From a bacterium (GTDB lineage Bacteria; Babelota; Babeliae; Babelales; Vermiphilaceae), in the NCBI GenBank assembly GCA_016699125.1, contig CP064961.1, positions 620,001 to 684,000 of the forward strand: a stretch of DNA of 64,000 nt, given 5' to 3'. This document shows positions 29,093 to 38,650 of this stretch, in pieces (the first letter of the stretch is position 1; the number at the start of each line of letters is the position of its first letter). Under the pieces are notes generated by a model that was given only the letters and a program-made list of their open reading frames with translations, did not search any database and was not told where the DNA came from. Both the position numbers and the translations under genes were made by a program.

Positions 29093-29966
29093 AGGTGTGT
29101 CCTCAATTTGAAATGAGGTAATGACGTTGCATTTTCACTACAAAATGATAAGTTTTTTGTATCAGAAATCAGCAACGAGGATAAGCAATGGTACGTCGAG
29201 TTATTACAGACAGTATTTGGTCACAACTAGAAGAGATACTATGTAAACATGGATGCCACCTGTGGGGCAATGAGCGGAATATAATGGAAGCAATCCTTTG
29301 GAAATTGCGGACTGGAGGACCATGGAGGGATATTCCATCCGAATTTTGTCCGTGGCAAACAGCATTTAATCGATTTAATCGTTGGTCAAAAAAAGGGCTA
29401 TGGGAAGGTTTTTTTTTTATGCTACGAAAAGAAGTTGATAAAGAATGGGTATTCGCCGACGGAAGTTATGTTAGAGCTCACCAACATGCGACTGGAGCTC
29501 AGCGTGGTCAAGAGCGAGCAATTGGAAGATCCGCTGGTGGACTTACTACAAAGATTCATATGTGCACCGATGCGCATGGAAATCCGCTCAATTTTAAAAT
29601 CACTGGGGGTCAAGTGCACGATTCAAAGGTTGCAAACGAATTAATCGACCTGGCCGAAGGAGCGGAATATTTTATCGCTGACAAAGGCTATGATGCTGAT
29701 AGTATTCGTATCTATGGACGGACAAAAGGAATGCAAGTAATTATACCAAAAGAAAAAACAGCACTAGACCAGATCCAGAATTTGATGCTCATTTGTATAA
29801 AAATCGACACTTAGTTGAAAATCTTTTTGCACGACTCAAGCATTTTCGTGGCATTGCTATGCGTTTTGAAAAACTTGCTAGAAACTTCCAATCTATGCTC
29901 TACATCGCATCTATGCACATATGGTTGAAGCTTTTATGCCCTACTAATTAAATTGAGGACACACCT
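29093..29966 (+). mobile_element. IS5-family insertion sequence (IS427-like), 874 bp
   Basis: Perfect 17-bp terminal inverted repeats: AGGTGTGTCCTCAATTT at 29093-29109 and its complement at 29950-29966. The TA target duplication is at 29091-29092 and 29967-29968. The empty target reads ACTAGT, so the element entered the CTAG core, as is typical for IS427-group elements of the IS5 family. It carries one DDE transposase read in two frames. No other copy is in the window. Confidence 0.95.
29188..29951 (+). CDS. IS5-type DDE transposase, two frames joined at an A6 run
   Basis: Frame 1 runs from ATG at 29188 to a stop at 29814. It carries the N-terminal DUF4096-like region (WKLRTGGPWRDIP) and the first two catalytic acids, D91 in FADGSYVRAH and D165 in FIADKGYDAD. 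The third, E211, lies in the -1 frame: NRHLVENLFARLKHFRG, continuing to TAA at 29951. A -1 slip on A6 (29753-29758) joins the halves into a 254-residue enzyme. IS427-group elements often use programmed frameshifting, though usually earlier in the gene. A decayed copy is the alternative. Both halves are otherwise undamaged, which favours a functional or recently active element. Confidence 0.85.
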
Positions 29967-30173
29967 TAGTTATCCTTTTGAAAGCAGCATTATTTTTTTA
30001 AGTATGTATGGTATGTTGGTCGGTTTTCCTACTGCAGTATATATAGTTACAAATTGGACCGCAATAGTAAGTGCCTACAAACATACTTTAAATAGGCTAG
30101 AAAGTTGATTGTTTCATACATAAACTATCTAGCCCAAATCAACTGACATTGACTCTAAAAATAGAAATTGAAC

Positions 30174-30563
30174 TTATAAAAGTTCTCGCAGTTTAATAAG
30201 CTGTTGTTGTAAATGAAAAACCCGCTGCTCAAGTGATGCTTTTTCTTTTTTTAAAAGCTCAATCTCATGCGACATATTGTTGCCGTTGTCGCCTGTTTTT
30301 TTTAATGATTTTGTCTCACTTTTTCGATTTTTTTGTTGTTTAAGTTCCTGTTTAGCCCCGACGATTGTGAACCCCTTTTGATAAAGAAGATCCTTGATTA
30401 ATGAAAATGTTTGCACATCATCTTCGGTATAAAATCTTTGCCCACCATGTGATCTATACGTTTTGAGAGAAAATTCCTTTTCCCAAAATCGTATGACAAA
30501 TCTTTCTAGCGAAAGATGTTTAGCTAATTCTCCGATTCTAAATGTACGTTTTTGCATCTTCAT
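30174..30563 (-). CDS. MerR-family transcriptional regulator
   Basis: 129 residues: an N-terminal winged helix-turn-helix of MerR type (FRIGELAKHLSLERFVIRFWEKEFSL, then HGGQRFYTEDDVQTFSLIKDLLYQKGF), a Lys/Ser linker, and a C-terminal coiled coil (~95-128) for dimerisation. There is no metal-binding cysteine set, so it is the general, heterodimer-free type often found near ihf or pheT genes rather than a metal sensor. The start has AAAGGAT upstream. It is divergent from yidC. Confidence 0.9.
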   Translation of the reverse strand: MKMQKRTFRIGELAKHLSLERFVIRFWEKEFSLKTYRSHGGQRFYTEDDVQTFSLIKDLLYQKGFTIVGAKQELKQQKNRKSETKSLKKTGDNGNNMSHEIELLKKEKASLEQRVFHLQQQLIKLRELL

Positions 30564-30806
30564 TTATATATATCCTTTTTAAAAACTACTCACTTTTTTA
30601 TAGCGTAATGTATTTGTAATGTAAATAATCTTTTTTTTAAAAGTTTTAGCTTATAGAGAGAATACCGTTTTTATGATTTTTTTACATGGTATTTTTATAC
30701 AGTATGAACAAGGTCTTGCTTTGAAGAAAATTGGAGAAATTTTTCTTTTCTGTTATCCTGTTATCTTAAAAAAGATGGCTATTTGTTTGAAAGTTTGGAG
30801 TTCTTG

Positions 30807-32435
30807 GTGGATATTGCAGTAAAATTTACTATTCTTTTCGTGGTTTTTAACAGTATTGTACAGCTCATTTTAGGAATTCAAAGAGGGTCTATAAGAAAAA
30901 ATAATCTTATTCAAGAGTTGCAGACTATCCTCGTTTCATCGATTGGGGGCGGCTTGCTGGTACTTTTGATGCAATTTGTGCTTGGGTATATGGCACCGCA
31001 GTTGTTCGTTAACAAACAACCTGACGTTCAAGAAGTCTATGCGCGACCGCTTGTCAGGGAGATATCATTTATTCAGGAAAAGCAAACGGTAGCTGCACAA
31101 ACCAAAGAAATTCAGACTGCGTGGGGTATCCTATTGTTTTCTTCTCATGGTGGTTCATTAGATCGCTTAGATATACAAAAAACGAATGAAAAAAATACAG
31201 TTTTTATAAGAACGGTTGCACCAATTGAAGAATATCCATTTGATTCGAAAACCTTTTTGATTGCATGTGATGGCCAAACACCTTTCGAGTTTGAACTTAA
31301 AGAGTATGCTGTACAGCAGGATGGGCATAAGCTTGTATACCAGGCTCATACAAAAGATTATATCATTAGCAAAACCTTTTTAATTAATCAGGAAAAACCG
31401 TTTATTGATTGTACAATGTTTGTCAACATAGTGCGTGAATCAGACGAAGAGGTTGTCCGATTTTTTATACGTGCTCCATCGATTGCATCAGAATCACGCC
31501 AAGAGTTTGGCTCATCTGTGATTATTGACGCGTCGCAAGCCTTTGTAAAAAAATCTTTAGAAAAGATTGATCTTGATGAGAGCTGGACACAACCAGGACT
31601 TATTGGGGCAGACAATAAATATTTTGTTCATGCATGCATTGCAGAAAACAAACTGTTGCATAGGGCCTATTTTGTGCCCTTTGGTAAATACCAGAGAAGC
31701 ATGATTTTAGAGTCAAAGCCATTTAAAAAAGCTATCGAATGGAATATGAGATTTTTTATGGGTTCAAAAAATCTTGAGGTAGTTCGTTCAGTTGATGCTC
31801 GTTTGGAAAAAACGGTTGATTATGCAGGTTGGTTCGAGCGGATCTCAAAAGCACTTTTGTGGGGGCTAAAATACATTTACAACTATTGCCATAGCTATGG
31901 CATTGCGATTATCATTTTGACGTTGCTTTTAAAATTGTTGTTACTTCCATTTTCCTTGCGTAGCGAATCGAGTATGCGCAAACATAAAGAGTTTGAAAAA
32001 CAGATGAAATATATTGATCAAAGATACAAAAATGATCCGGCAATGTTAGATCAGGAGCGTGCAGCCCTAGTAAAAAAATATGGACTGCCTGGATTGGGTA
32101 GCTGTTTGCCGTTGCTTATACAGATTCCGTTTTTCCCTGCATTTAGCAAGCTGCTTTCAAGTTCTATTGAGCTGTATCATGAATCGTTTTTATGGCTACC
32201 AGATCTTTCTGCTCGTGATCCTTGGTATATTTTACCACTGATTATTACGTTTTGTATGGTTTCGATGGGTTTAAACGCTGATGAGAAGCAGAGATTTATG
32301 TTAATTGCAGTTGGGTTAATCATGGGTGCCTTCATGGCAAATGTTGCATCTGGTCTTGCTTTGTTTATCGCTGTTAATCTTGTGATTGGTATTGTACAGA
32401 CAAAAGTTACCGATTTTTTTAAACGTTCTGTGTAA
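30807..32435 (+). CDS. yidC: membrane protein insertase YidC
   Basis: Inserts proteins into the inner membrane with or without Sec. I start at GTG 30807 because GGAG lies 6 nt before it; a TTG at 30783 would add eight residues. It has an N-terminal helix, a large periplasmic domain (with LLFSSHGGSLDRLDIQK), and a conserved C-terminal five-helix core starting around YGIAIIILTLLLKLLLLPFSL, then YKNDPAMLDQERAALVKKYG and GSCLPLLIQIPFFPAFSKL. This is the Gram-negative layout. recR starts 9 nt downstream, so the two are co-transcribed. The usual rpmH-rnpA partners are absent. Confidence 0.95.
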   Translation: MDIAVKFTILFVVFNSIVQLILGIQRGSIRKNNLIQELQTILVSSIGGGLLVLLMQFVLGYMAPQLFVNKQPDVQEVYARPLVREISFIQEKQTVAAQTKEIQTAWGILLFSSHGGSLDRLDIQKTNEKNTVFIRTVAPIEEYPFDSKTFLIACDGQTPFEFELKEYAVQQDGHKLVYQAHTKDYIISKTFLINQEKPFIDCTMFVNIVRESDEEVVRFFIRAPSIASESRQEFGSSVIIDASQAFVKKSLEKIDLDESWTQPGLIGADNKYFVHACIAENKLLHRAYFVPFGKYQRSMILESKPFKKAIEWNMRFFMGSKNLEVVRSVDARLEKTVDYAGWFERISKALLWGLKYIYNYCHSYGIAIIILTLLLKLLLLPFSLRSESSMRKHKEFEKQMKYIDQRYKNDPAMLDQERAALVKKYGLPGLGSCLPLLIQIPFFPAFSKLLSSSIELYHESFLWLPDLSARDPWYILPLIITFCMVSMGLNADEKQRFMLIAVGLIMGAFMANVASGLALFIAVNLVIGIVQTKVTDFFKRSV

Positions 32436-32444
32436 AGGATCCAT

Positions 32445-33047
32445 GTGATTGACCAGTTGCCCACTTTTAATCAACTATTAAAAACATTGCAGCAGGTGCC
32501 ATATCTTTCGTCAAAAAATCTTTATAAAGTAGCTGATTTCTTTTTGCGTGCGGACGCGAAAAAAATTGAACAGTTTTGTGCGGTTTTGTTGATGACGCAG
32601 GAGCGTGTCAAACCATGTCCGGTCTGTTTTTGTTGGTATGAAGTGCATGCGCAATGTCATCTGTGTGCTGATCAAAAGCGTGATCAAAAAACGGTTTGCG
32701 TTGTTGAAACGTGGCAAGAGATGCTTGTGATTGAAAAAACAAAAGGATTTACCGGGGTGTATCATGTGCTTGGTGGAGTTATCTCGCCGATTGATGGTGT
32801 TGGTCCTGATGACCTTTCCATTGATGCACTGGTTGCTCGAGTTAAAGAAAAAGGCATAACTGAACTTATTTTGGCAACTAATCAGACGCCTGAAGGTGAA
32901 GCGACTGCGGCGTATATTGCCAAACTAGTTCAAGAAACAGGAGTGAAGGTTTCATGCCTTGCGCGGGGCCTGCCTGTTGGATCGTCGATTGAGATTATGG
33001 ATAGATTAACCGTGTTTAAAGCATTGGCAGAACGAAGGCCTTTTTAA
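32445..33047 (+). CDS. recR: recombination protein RecR
   Basis: Helps load RecA at gaps with RecO/RecF. 200 residues: an N-terminal helix-hairpin-helix region, a C4-type zinc finger (CPVCFCWYEVHAQCHLC), then the Toprim domain with VVETWQEMLVIEKTKGFTGVYHVLGG and ISPIDGVGPDDL, ending with the Walker-like LARGLPVGSSIEIMD. The start is GTG at 32445 with AAAGGAT upstream. Located between yidC and an aminopeptidase P gene in one direction. Confidence 0.96.
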   Translation: MIDQLPTFNQLLKTLQQVPYLSSKNLYKVADFFLRADAKKIEQFCAVLLMTQERVKPCPVCFCWYEVHAQCHLCADQKRDQKTVCVVETWQEMLVIEKTKGFTGVYHVLGGVISPIDGVGPDDLSIDALVARVKEKGITELILATNQTPEGEATAAYIAKLVQETGVKVSCLARGLPVGSSIEIMDRLTVFKALAERRPF

Positions 33048-33063
33048 AAAGTGAAGCAAACGT

Positions 33064-34350
33064 ATGCAAGATTTTTCATTATATAGTGAACGTAGAACAG
33101 AACTGTGCCAAGAGATCAGAAAAAAATATAAAAAAGACAACGGTATTATTCTCTTGTGTGCCAATGTTGAGTCTGACCGAATCCCGTTTCGACAAGATAG
33201 CTCTTTTTATTATCTGACTGGACTGACTGAACCGGGGCTTTTCTTGACAATCGACTTGGAAAGCCAAAAAACGAGGCTTTTTATTCCAAAATATACTATT
33301 GATCGCAAACAGTGGATGGCCACAGGGATTTTCGATTTTGTATGTGATGAACCATCAGTTGCAGAAATTGATGAGTTGGTTGAGCTTGGTGACCCGATTG
33401 CCGGATATACGTTACATCTGTATGAAAATATGAACCATTTTGCACATCTGACAGCTTTTTTAAAAACGACTGTTTTACAAAATAAACCTGTATTTACACT
33501 TCTGTCGGAAGCAGCACAGCAGTATGTGCAACAGCGTACCTATATCACCCGTTTTGCAGCCGTTGTTCCGTCTCTTGCACAGTCGCTTGTTGATATAAGT
33601 GGTATTGTTGCTCAGATGCGTCGATTAAAGCATATGAAAGAGATCGAATCGTTGTTCGCGGCAGTTGAGATCACTGCAATGGCACATGAAGCTGCAGCAG
33701 CAGTTATCAAGCCAGGCATCGGTGAAGCGGAAGTTCACGGTAACATCGCCTATGTGATGTATGGATCAAATGCTACGGAAGCCTTTGCAAGCATTGTTGG
33801 CAGTGGGTTTAATAGCACCGTGTTGCATTATCATAAAAATAACGATCAGTTAAAAACGGGAGAGCTTGTGGTCGTTGATATCGGTGCAGAAAAAGATATG
33901 TACTGTGCAGATTTAACCAGAACATACCCTGTTTCAGGTCGATTTTCTGCACGACAAAAGGTGGTTTATGAGCTGGTCCTGGAAACGCAAGAATATATTG
34001 CCTCGATTGCAAAGCCGGGCATGTATCTGAAAAATAACAGCCACCACGATCAATCATTACATCATCTGGCAAAAGCGTTTTTGGCCAAAGCGGGATACGA
34101 GCAGTACTTTCCACACGGCATTGGTCATTACCTGGGCCTTGATGTGCATGATGTTGGAAGTTATCAAGAGCCTTTACAAGAGGGCGATGTGTTTACCATT
34201 GAACCGGGTATTTACATTCCTGAAGAAGCACTGGGTGTTCGCATTGAAGATGACTACTGGCTGACCCCAAAAGGTGCGGTCTGTTTGAGCGAAGGGTTGC
34301 CAAAAACGGTTGCTGAGGTCCAGCAGGCCATGGCTGACAAATCTGAATAA
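33064..34350 (+). CDS. pepP: Xaa-Pro aminopeptidase (aminopeptidase P)
   Basis: Removes N-terminal residues that precede proline. The creatinase-like N-terminal domain begins at ~1-170 (with DRIPFRQDSSFYYLTGLTEPG). The pita-bread domain follows with metal ligands in order: VVDIGAE and CADLTRTYPVSG (two Asp), HGIGHYLGLDVHD (His), FTIEPGIYIPE (Glu) and GVRIEDDYW (Glu). All five ligands are present. Length 428 is standard. Starts 17 nt after recR. Confidence 0.94.
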   Translation: MQDFSLYSERRTELCQEIRKKYKKDNGIILLCANVESDRIPFRQDSSFYYLTGLTEPGLFLTIDLESQKTRLFIPKYTIDRKQWMATGIFDFVCDEPSVAEIDELVELGDPIAGYTLHLYENMNHFAHLTAFLKTTVLQNKPVFTLLSEAAQQYVQQRTYITRFAAVVPSLAQSLVDISGIVAQMRRLKHMKEIESLFAAVEITAMAHEAAAAVIKPGIGEAEVHGNIAYVMYGSNATEAFASIVGSGFNSTVLHYHKNNDQLKTGELVVVDIGAEKDMYCADLTRTYPVSGRFSARQKVVYELVLETQEYIASIAKPGMYLKNNSHHDQSLHHLAKAFLAKAGYEQYFPHGIGHYLGLDVHDVGSYQEPLQEGDVFTIEPGIYIPEEALGVRIEDDYWLTPKGAVCLSEGLPKTVAEVQQAMADKSE

Positions 34351-34514
34351 CTCTGCCTGTTCAATAAAACCAACCTTGATCCAAAAGTAAAAAATAGTGG
34401 CCCAAAGGGGTTGGCTGTTTTACGTTTATTTTGCTTTTTTTAAAAAAACCTTGCTTGCGACTTTTTCTGTCTGATACGTTTGAAACTAAATAAGAAAAGT
34501 ATGAGTGAGGTTTT

Positions 34515-36431
34515 ATGAATAAGTTTGTGATAAAAAAACTGGTGATTGTGACATTGATTTTTTTTGGTTCGGGAACGATGAGTGCTTTTGATTTTTTGGC
34601 AAAAAAGATTGCTTCCATTAAAAGTAGCTTGCCGAATGCACCAGACATAAAGTTTTCATCGCTTTTTGATGACTTTGCCAAAAATACTGCAGAGACTGCT
34701 GTTAAAGAGGCTGCTAAGCAGAAGCTAAATGACATAACAAAAACAGGTGAACCAGCTGTATCCGATCGACCGCAGTATGGACTAATTGCTCAAGATAGAG
34801 CTTATCCAGTCCTTAAAAGTGAACAAAAATGGAAAACCTTTTCAGTGGGAACTGACCAAGGTTTTTTTGAATTTACTGACGGTAATGAAGAACTGTATGA
34901 TCTGACTGTTCGTTACAAAGAAGGTACTTTCGACCTGTTTTTTAGGGCTGGTACACCAATAGAAGAAGCGGTAACAGATCAAACAGGGGCGGTGGTAAAA
35001 GCACCGTCAGGTAAAGCATCAGTGTACCAAACGACTTTAAAGGAAGCCGATTTAAAAATCGCTCAAAATAATAAAAAAATTCCGTTAGAAAACCTTTCTT
35101 CAAAGCCCAAGGCTTACACTTTTAACGAGTGTGATGCCCCCAACCAAACACGTCCTGTAAACAAAATAGAAAACCCATTTACTATTGCAACTGATGGCAC
35201 AAGCCTTTTCTATCGTTCATCTCCAGGAAAGGACAATATTCATGAGTATAACGATAGTTTAGAAAATGAGACTTGTAAAAAGATTTACACAAAAGAGTAT
35301 TCAGGCCTTGTTCAAGAAGCGACCCGAAGTTCATTGGCGACAATTGTTGGAGATGTTGCCAAAAAAAGAATTTTTTTTGGCTCTCAATATCCAAATCTAT
35401 ATCTCTTAAAAAAGGATAGTTCTTTTCTTGTCCGTCAAGAAATAGTAGGAAATGGTCATTTGGTGGAGGTAAATGAGGGTACATTGATTTACGGAAGACT
35501 TTTTAGCCTTGAATCAAAGTTTGAAGAGTACAAACGCAAAGCTACAAACTTCTTGTTATCTGTCGGGAAAAAAATACCGATTGTAGGAGATAAGCTACCT
35601 GCAATTGGTGTTGATCATGACAAAATTCATAGGATCGGATATTATGCAAAATTTTTTGGCGATCAGGAGCCTACAGCAATTACAGATACAGAAGATAAAG
35701 AAGATTGTAAAATGCTAACCTCAGTTGAAACAGTTGTGTTTGGTCCTTTGTTACGTTTTTATTCAATGGTACCAGCCGCGGCAAATCATGATTTTGCCGC
35801 TGTCTTTTTAGGTCGCAGCCGAGGAATGCATCTTTCTTTTCAATCTAAAAAAGGCAAACTGTTTCCTACCGTGGTTTCATGGTATAAACTTATGAGATGG
35901 CAACTTTTTAAAGATGGAGATTTTACAAAAACAAACAAAGGTGAGGCATGGGATCCAGAGATTGTATTGCCGAAAAAACTATATATTGTTCGAATGAAAA
36001 ATGAAAGCGATCAAAAAGAATACAATCATCTGATCATTGTAACCGGTGGACGAGTGTTTTTGATGATGACTCCGTTGGAAAATGTAAGTCAAAATCCAAA
36101 TACAAGCTATAGTGTTGTAATGAAAGAGCTGTTTAAAGTTGAAGCTGGTACTAAAATTGATACTGCTGCTTTGTATGATGACTATCAAACTAATGATGGT
36201 AAAAAACTGTTTATTGTAACCAAACAAGATACAGAAAAGAGTATGTTCAAGCACGATACGCCACAGCGAGGAACTGAATACTCCTTAGTTGTGATTGATA
36301 ATCTTGCACAGGAGCTTGATTTTAGTAATATAAAAGGGAATGATGATACCAACTTCAATCAGAAAAAACTTAGATGGGACCCAATATCTGGTACAGATCG
36401 AAGAGCTATTAAATTTCCTGAGAAAAAATAG
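34515..36431 (+). CDS. large exported protein, 638 aa
   Basis: Unknown. A signal peptide (IKKLVIVTLIFFGSGTMSA) is followed by an Ala/Lys-rich amphipathic part (~20-75) and then a long soluble region of mixed strand-like sequence: TVRYKEGTFDLFFRAG, GTLIYGRLFSLESK, LIIVTGGRVFLMMTP. No catalytic motif, repeat or membrane helix is evident after the signal. A beta-rich extracytoplasmic protein is inferred. It is preceded by a ~160-bp gap after pepP and followed by a strong hairpin at 36442. Confidence 0.7.
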   Translation: MNKFVIKKLVIVTLIFFGSGTMSAFDFLAKKIASIKSSLPNAPDIKFSSLFDDFAKNTAETAVKEAAKQKLNDITKTGEPAVSDRPQYGLIAQDRAYPVLKSEQKWKTFSVGTDQGFFEFTDGNEELYDLTVRYKEGTFDLFFRAGTPIEEAVTDQTGAVVKAPSGKASVYQTTLKEADLKIAQNNKKIPLENLSSKPKAYTFNECDAPNQTRPVNKIENPFTIATDGTSLFYRSSPGKDNIHEYNDSLENETCKKIYTKEYSGLVQEATRSSLATIVGDVAKKRIFFGSQYPNLYLLKKDSSFLVRQEIVGNGHLVEVNEGTLIYGRLFSLESKFEEYKRKATNFLLSVGKKIPIVGDKLPAIGVDHDKIHRIGYYAKFFGDQEPTAITDTEDKEDCKMLTSVETVVFGPLLRFYSMVPAAANHDFAAVFLGRSRGMHLSFQSKKGKLFPTVVSWYKLMRWQLFKDGDFTKTNKGEAWDPEIVLPKKLYIVRMKNESDQKEYNHLIIVTGGRVFLMMTPLENVSQNPNTSYSVVMKELFKVEAGTKIDTAALYDDYQTNDGKKLFIVTKQDTEKSMFKHDTPQRGTEYSLVVIDNLAQELDFSNIKGNDDTNFNQKKLRWDPISGTDRRAIKFPEKK

Positions 36432-36441
36432 TTAACTGTTC

Positions 36442-36475
36442 GAAGAGCAGGAAAGTACCCTTTCCTGCTCTTCGT
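36442..36475. other. perfect 15-bp hairpin between convergent genes
   Basis: CGAAGAGCAGGAAAG (36442-36456) pairs with CTTTCCTGCTCTTCG (36461-36475) around loop TACC. No T-run follows on the plus strand; on the minus strand a T-run begins ~13 nt later. A bidirectional terminator or mRNA-end stabiliser is likely. Confidence 0.6.
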
Positions 36476-36554
36476 GCGTTAAAATCTGTATTCAACGACT
36501 TGCAGCTTTTTCAGACGGTACTGTATCAAACAGTGATTATTGTAAGCTAATCGA

Positions 36555-37509
36555 TTATTGCACAGTGCAGGCCCACATTATCGGCTCTTCTTCTTGAACT
36601 AAGTTTTCATTCTGCTGCGGCTTTAGCTCTTCTAAAACCATAAAAAATTCATTTAATGGATCTGGCGTGAGCGTAAATCCAAATTCGGCAAGCCATTGAT
36701 TATCAGATTGATCAAATAACATAAACTCTTTGTAAACAGTATTTTCTTCAATACTATGATTACCAATTTTTTCTATTGCAAATGATTGACCGTTTAATTT
36801 TTTTAATATAAACCGCGTCATTTCATATCTTTTTTCCCAAAGTGTTGGATTTTCTTTTTTTAACTGATTGCTAAGCTGGCTGTAGCCTCTACCTTCTGGG
36901 TTTAATGCGTTTTTTATACGTTTGCCAATTTGAAAGACTGACGGTTTTGAAGTTGTATTACATTCTGAAAACCATGCTCTTTTAGCAATAAAGTCAAGCG
37001 TGGTTTCTGCACCGAGAGACCCAAACGAAGACTCGATGAGCAACTGTTTTTCTTCGGTTGTATTAAATGTAATTGATTTTACACTAGATTCTCCAAATTT
37101 TAAGTGTATATCATGTAAGCTTTTTTTTGTTAATGCATATGTATCTTTGCAGGTTAAATTAAGAGCATATAATATTGCTACATTTTCTAAAACCGAATCA
37201 CCATATACTATTTTCTTTATTCGTTGGCTTTCAAAAAGACGTTCGTAGATTCTAAGAACTTCGGCTACACTTTTTTTTACTAGTAACAGAATCATCGGAA
37301 GAATCATCAATGTCGGTCTTATAAAGTACCATTTTATTTTCAATTTCATCTTTTTGTTTTATGGATATTTTTTCAAAAGCCTGCCATAATCCATTGGGTA
37401 TGACCATGCTTTCATTGTGTGTGATCAAGGCTAGATTATTCGGATTATTCATTGCATTGATTTGCAGTATAAAAAGTATTGGAGTTAATGAATATATTCT
37501 TTTTTGCAT
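36555..37509 (-). pseudogene. exported paralogue 1, signal peptide and body split at an A8 run
   Basis: The true start is ATG at 37509 after the leader shared with paralogue 2 (GAAGGATTTATTT). The frame (signal peptide SLTPILFILQINAMNNPNNLAL) ends at 37252. The body (SVAEVLRIYERLFESQ, LNLTCKDTYALTKKSLHDIHLKF, to VQ at 36555) lies in another frame. Removing one base from the eight A/T at 37271-37278 joins them into a 317-residue protein. Paralogue 2 has the same N-terminus and body, so the rebuilt frame is ancestral. Unknown function; conserved blocks are KPSVFQI, LNGQSF and the C-terminal NENLV.EEE. It may be phase-variable, rescued by slippage, or dead. Confidence 0.75.
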
Positions 37510-37532
37510 AAATAAATCCTTCGGTTGTGTAA
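37507..37532 (-). repeat. 26-bp leader repeat, copy 1
   Basis: Start codon, ribosome site and upstream bases of paralogue 1; one mismatch against 38431-38456. It shows that both genes begin at these leaders and not at the ATGs inside their bodies. Confidence 0.85.
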
Positions 37533-37565
37533 GTAATAGTAATGAAGTAGTTATTGTTGAACTTT

Positions 37566-38433
37566 TTATTGTACTGGGCAACCAATGATGACGTCTTCTT
37601 CTTCTGAAACTAAGTTTTCATTACTTTTATCTTGTATTAGCTTTTCTAAAATCATAAAAGATTGATTATATGGATCTTGGTTGAGAGTATATCCAAATCC
37701 TTTTAACCATTTATTATCAGCTTCATCAAAAATATGAGTATCATTTTTTTCTTTTGAAAAAGACTGACCATTTAATTTTTCAAGTACTAGCTGAATAGCC
37801 ATAGACGCATTTGGATTTCTTTTAGTCATAAACCCTTCCTTTGTAATGATATCTCCTTTGCTTGTAAAAGAGATATCTTTGTTTGCTAATGTTTTTATGA
37901 TTTTAGCTATCTGAAAAACTGAAGGATTTGAATCTGTGTTACAAGTTGCGATCCAGCCAGCGTCATCAACAAAATTAAATACCTCATCTCGGAACATATA
38001 TTTTGAGAAAAAATAAGAACTAATAAGCGATAATTTTACATCGCTTATATTAAAAGCTATTATAAATCTTAATTTAATATCTGTGAGAGTGTTTTCTGCT
38101 AAGCCGTAGGCCTGTTTACAGATTAGACTCGATCTATATAACGTTGATGTGTCATCTAAAATCTGATAACCATACTGTATATTACAGATGTTTTTTAAAT
38201 CTAGTGCTTCATACGAGTTTCTATTAGAAATCTTAGAAAGATAATTTTTGTGATTTTCAAAATGTTCTTCAATATTGCCTTTATACTGCTTCACTATACT
38301 TTTAAAAATTTCCTTTCCTTACTTCTAACATTCTCTTTTCATTTTGTGGAACTAAAGCCAGATTGTCTGCATTATTCATTGCATTGAGTTGCAGCATAAA
38401 CACTGTAGCCAATGTACATATAACTTTTTTCAT
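37566..38433 (-). pseudogene. exported paralogue 2, signal peptide and body split at a T5 run
   Basis: The ATG at 38433 opens a 43-codon frame (signal TLATVFMLQLNAMNNADNLAL, matching paralogue 1) that ends at TAA by 38302. The body, from KSIVKQYKGNIEEHF to VQ at 37566, is in another frame. Removing one base from the five A/T at 38304-38308 gives one 288-residue frame. Shared blocks with paralogue 1 are SLICKQAYGLAENTL, CNTDSNPSVFQIAK, LEKLNGQSFSKEK and NENLVSEEE. The body alone is 242 residues and might be translated internally, without export. Function unknown. Confidence 0.7.
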
Positions 38434-38456
38434 AAATAGATCCTTCGGTTGTGTAA
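38431..38456 (-). repeat. 26-bp leader repeat, copy 2
   Basis: Second copy of the leader, at the start of paralogue 2; 25 of 26 bases match 37507-37532. Confidence 0.85.
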
Positions 38457-38650
38457 AAAATATTAAAATTGTGATTATTCTATTATAAAAAGTTTTTTAT
38501 AGCAATATTTTTTAACTTTTCATAAAAATTCAGTCATGCAAGTCTATGTATTGTGTAACATGAGTGCAATAAAAAATGTATGAAACGAACAGATTATAGC
38601 TATTTTTTAAAAAAATAGTATACTTATTAAAAAATATAAGTATAAAAAAT

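Larger units (their letters stand above)
28815..30108 (+). pseudogene. small lipoprotein/membrane-protein gene broken by a T6 frameshift and an IS insertion
   Basis: The ATG at 28815 (AAGG upstream) opens a signal-like sequence, MQRGSCVCVLLLFIF. Dropping one T from the T6 run at 28855-28860 continues into HANILGCQAAQEC and then a membrane helix (LITASILPAFLCLWLGFDFF). The frame is cut at 29092 by the IS element. Removing the element and one TA copy joins SAEGHVFT to SYPFESSIIFL in frame, through a second helix (LSMYGMLVGFPTAVYIV) to TGA at 30108. The rebuilt protein is 138 residues with two helices and a possible lipobox (LGC). Function unknown. The IS junction is certain; the T6 correction is inferred. 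Confidence 0.75.
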
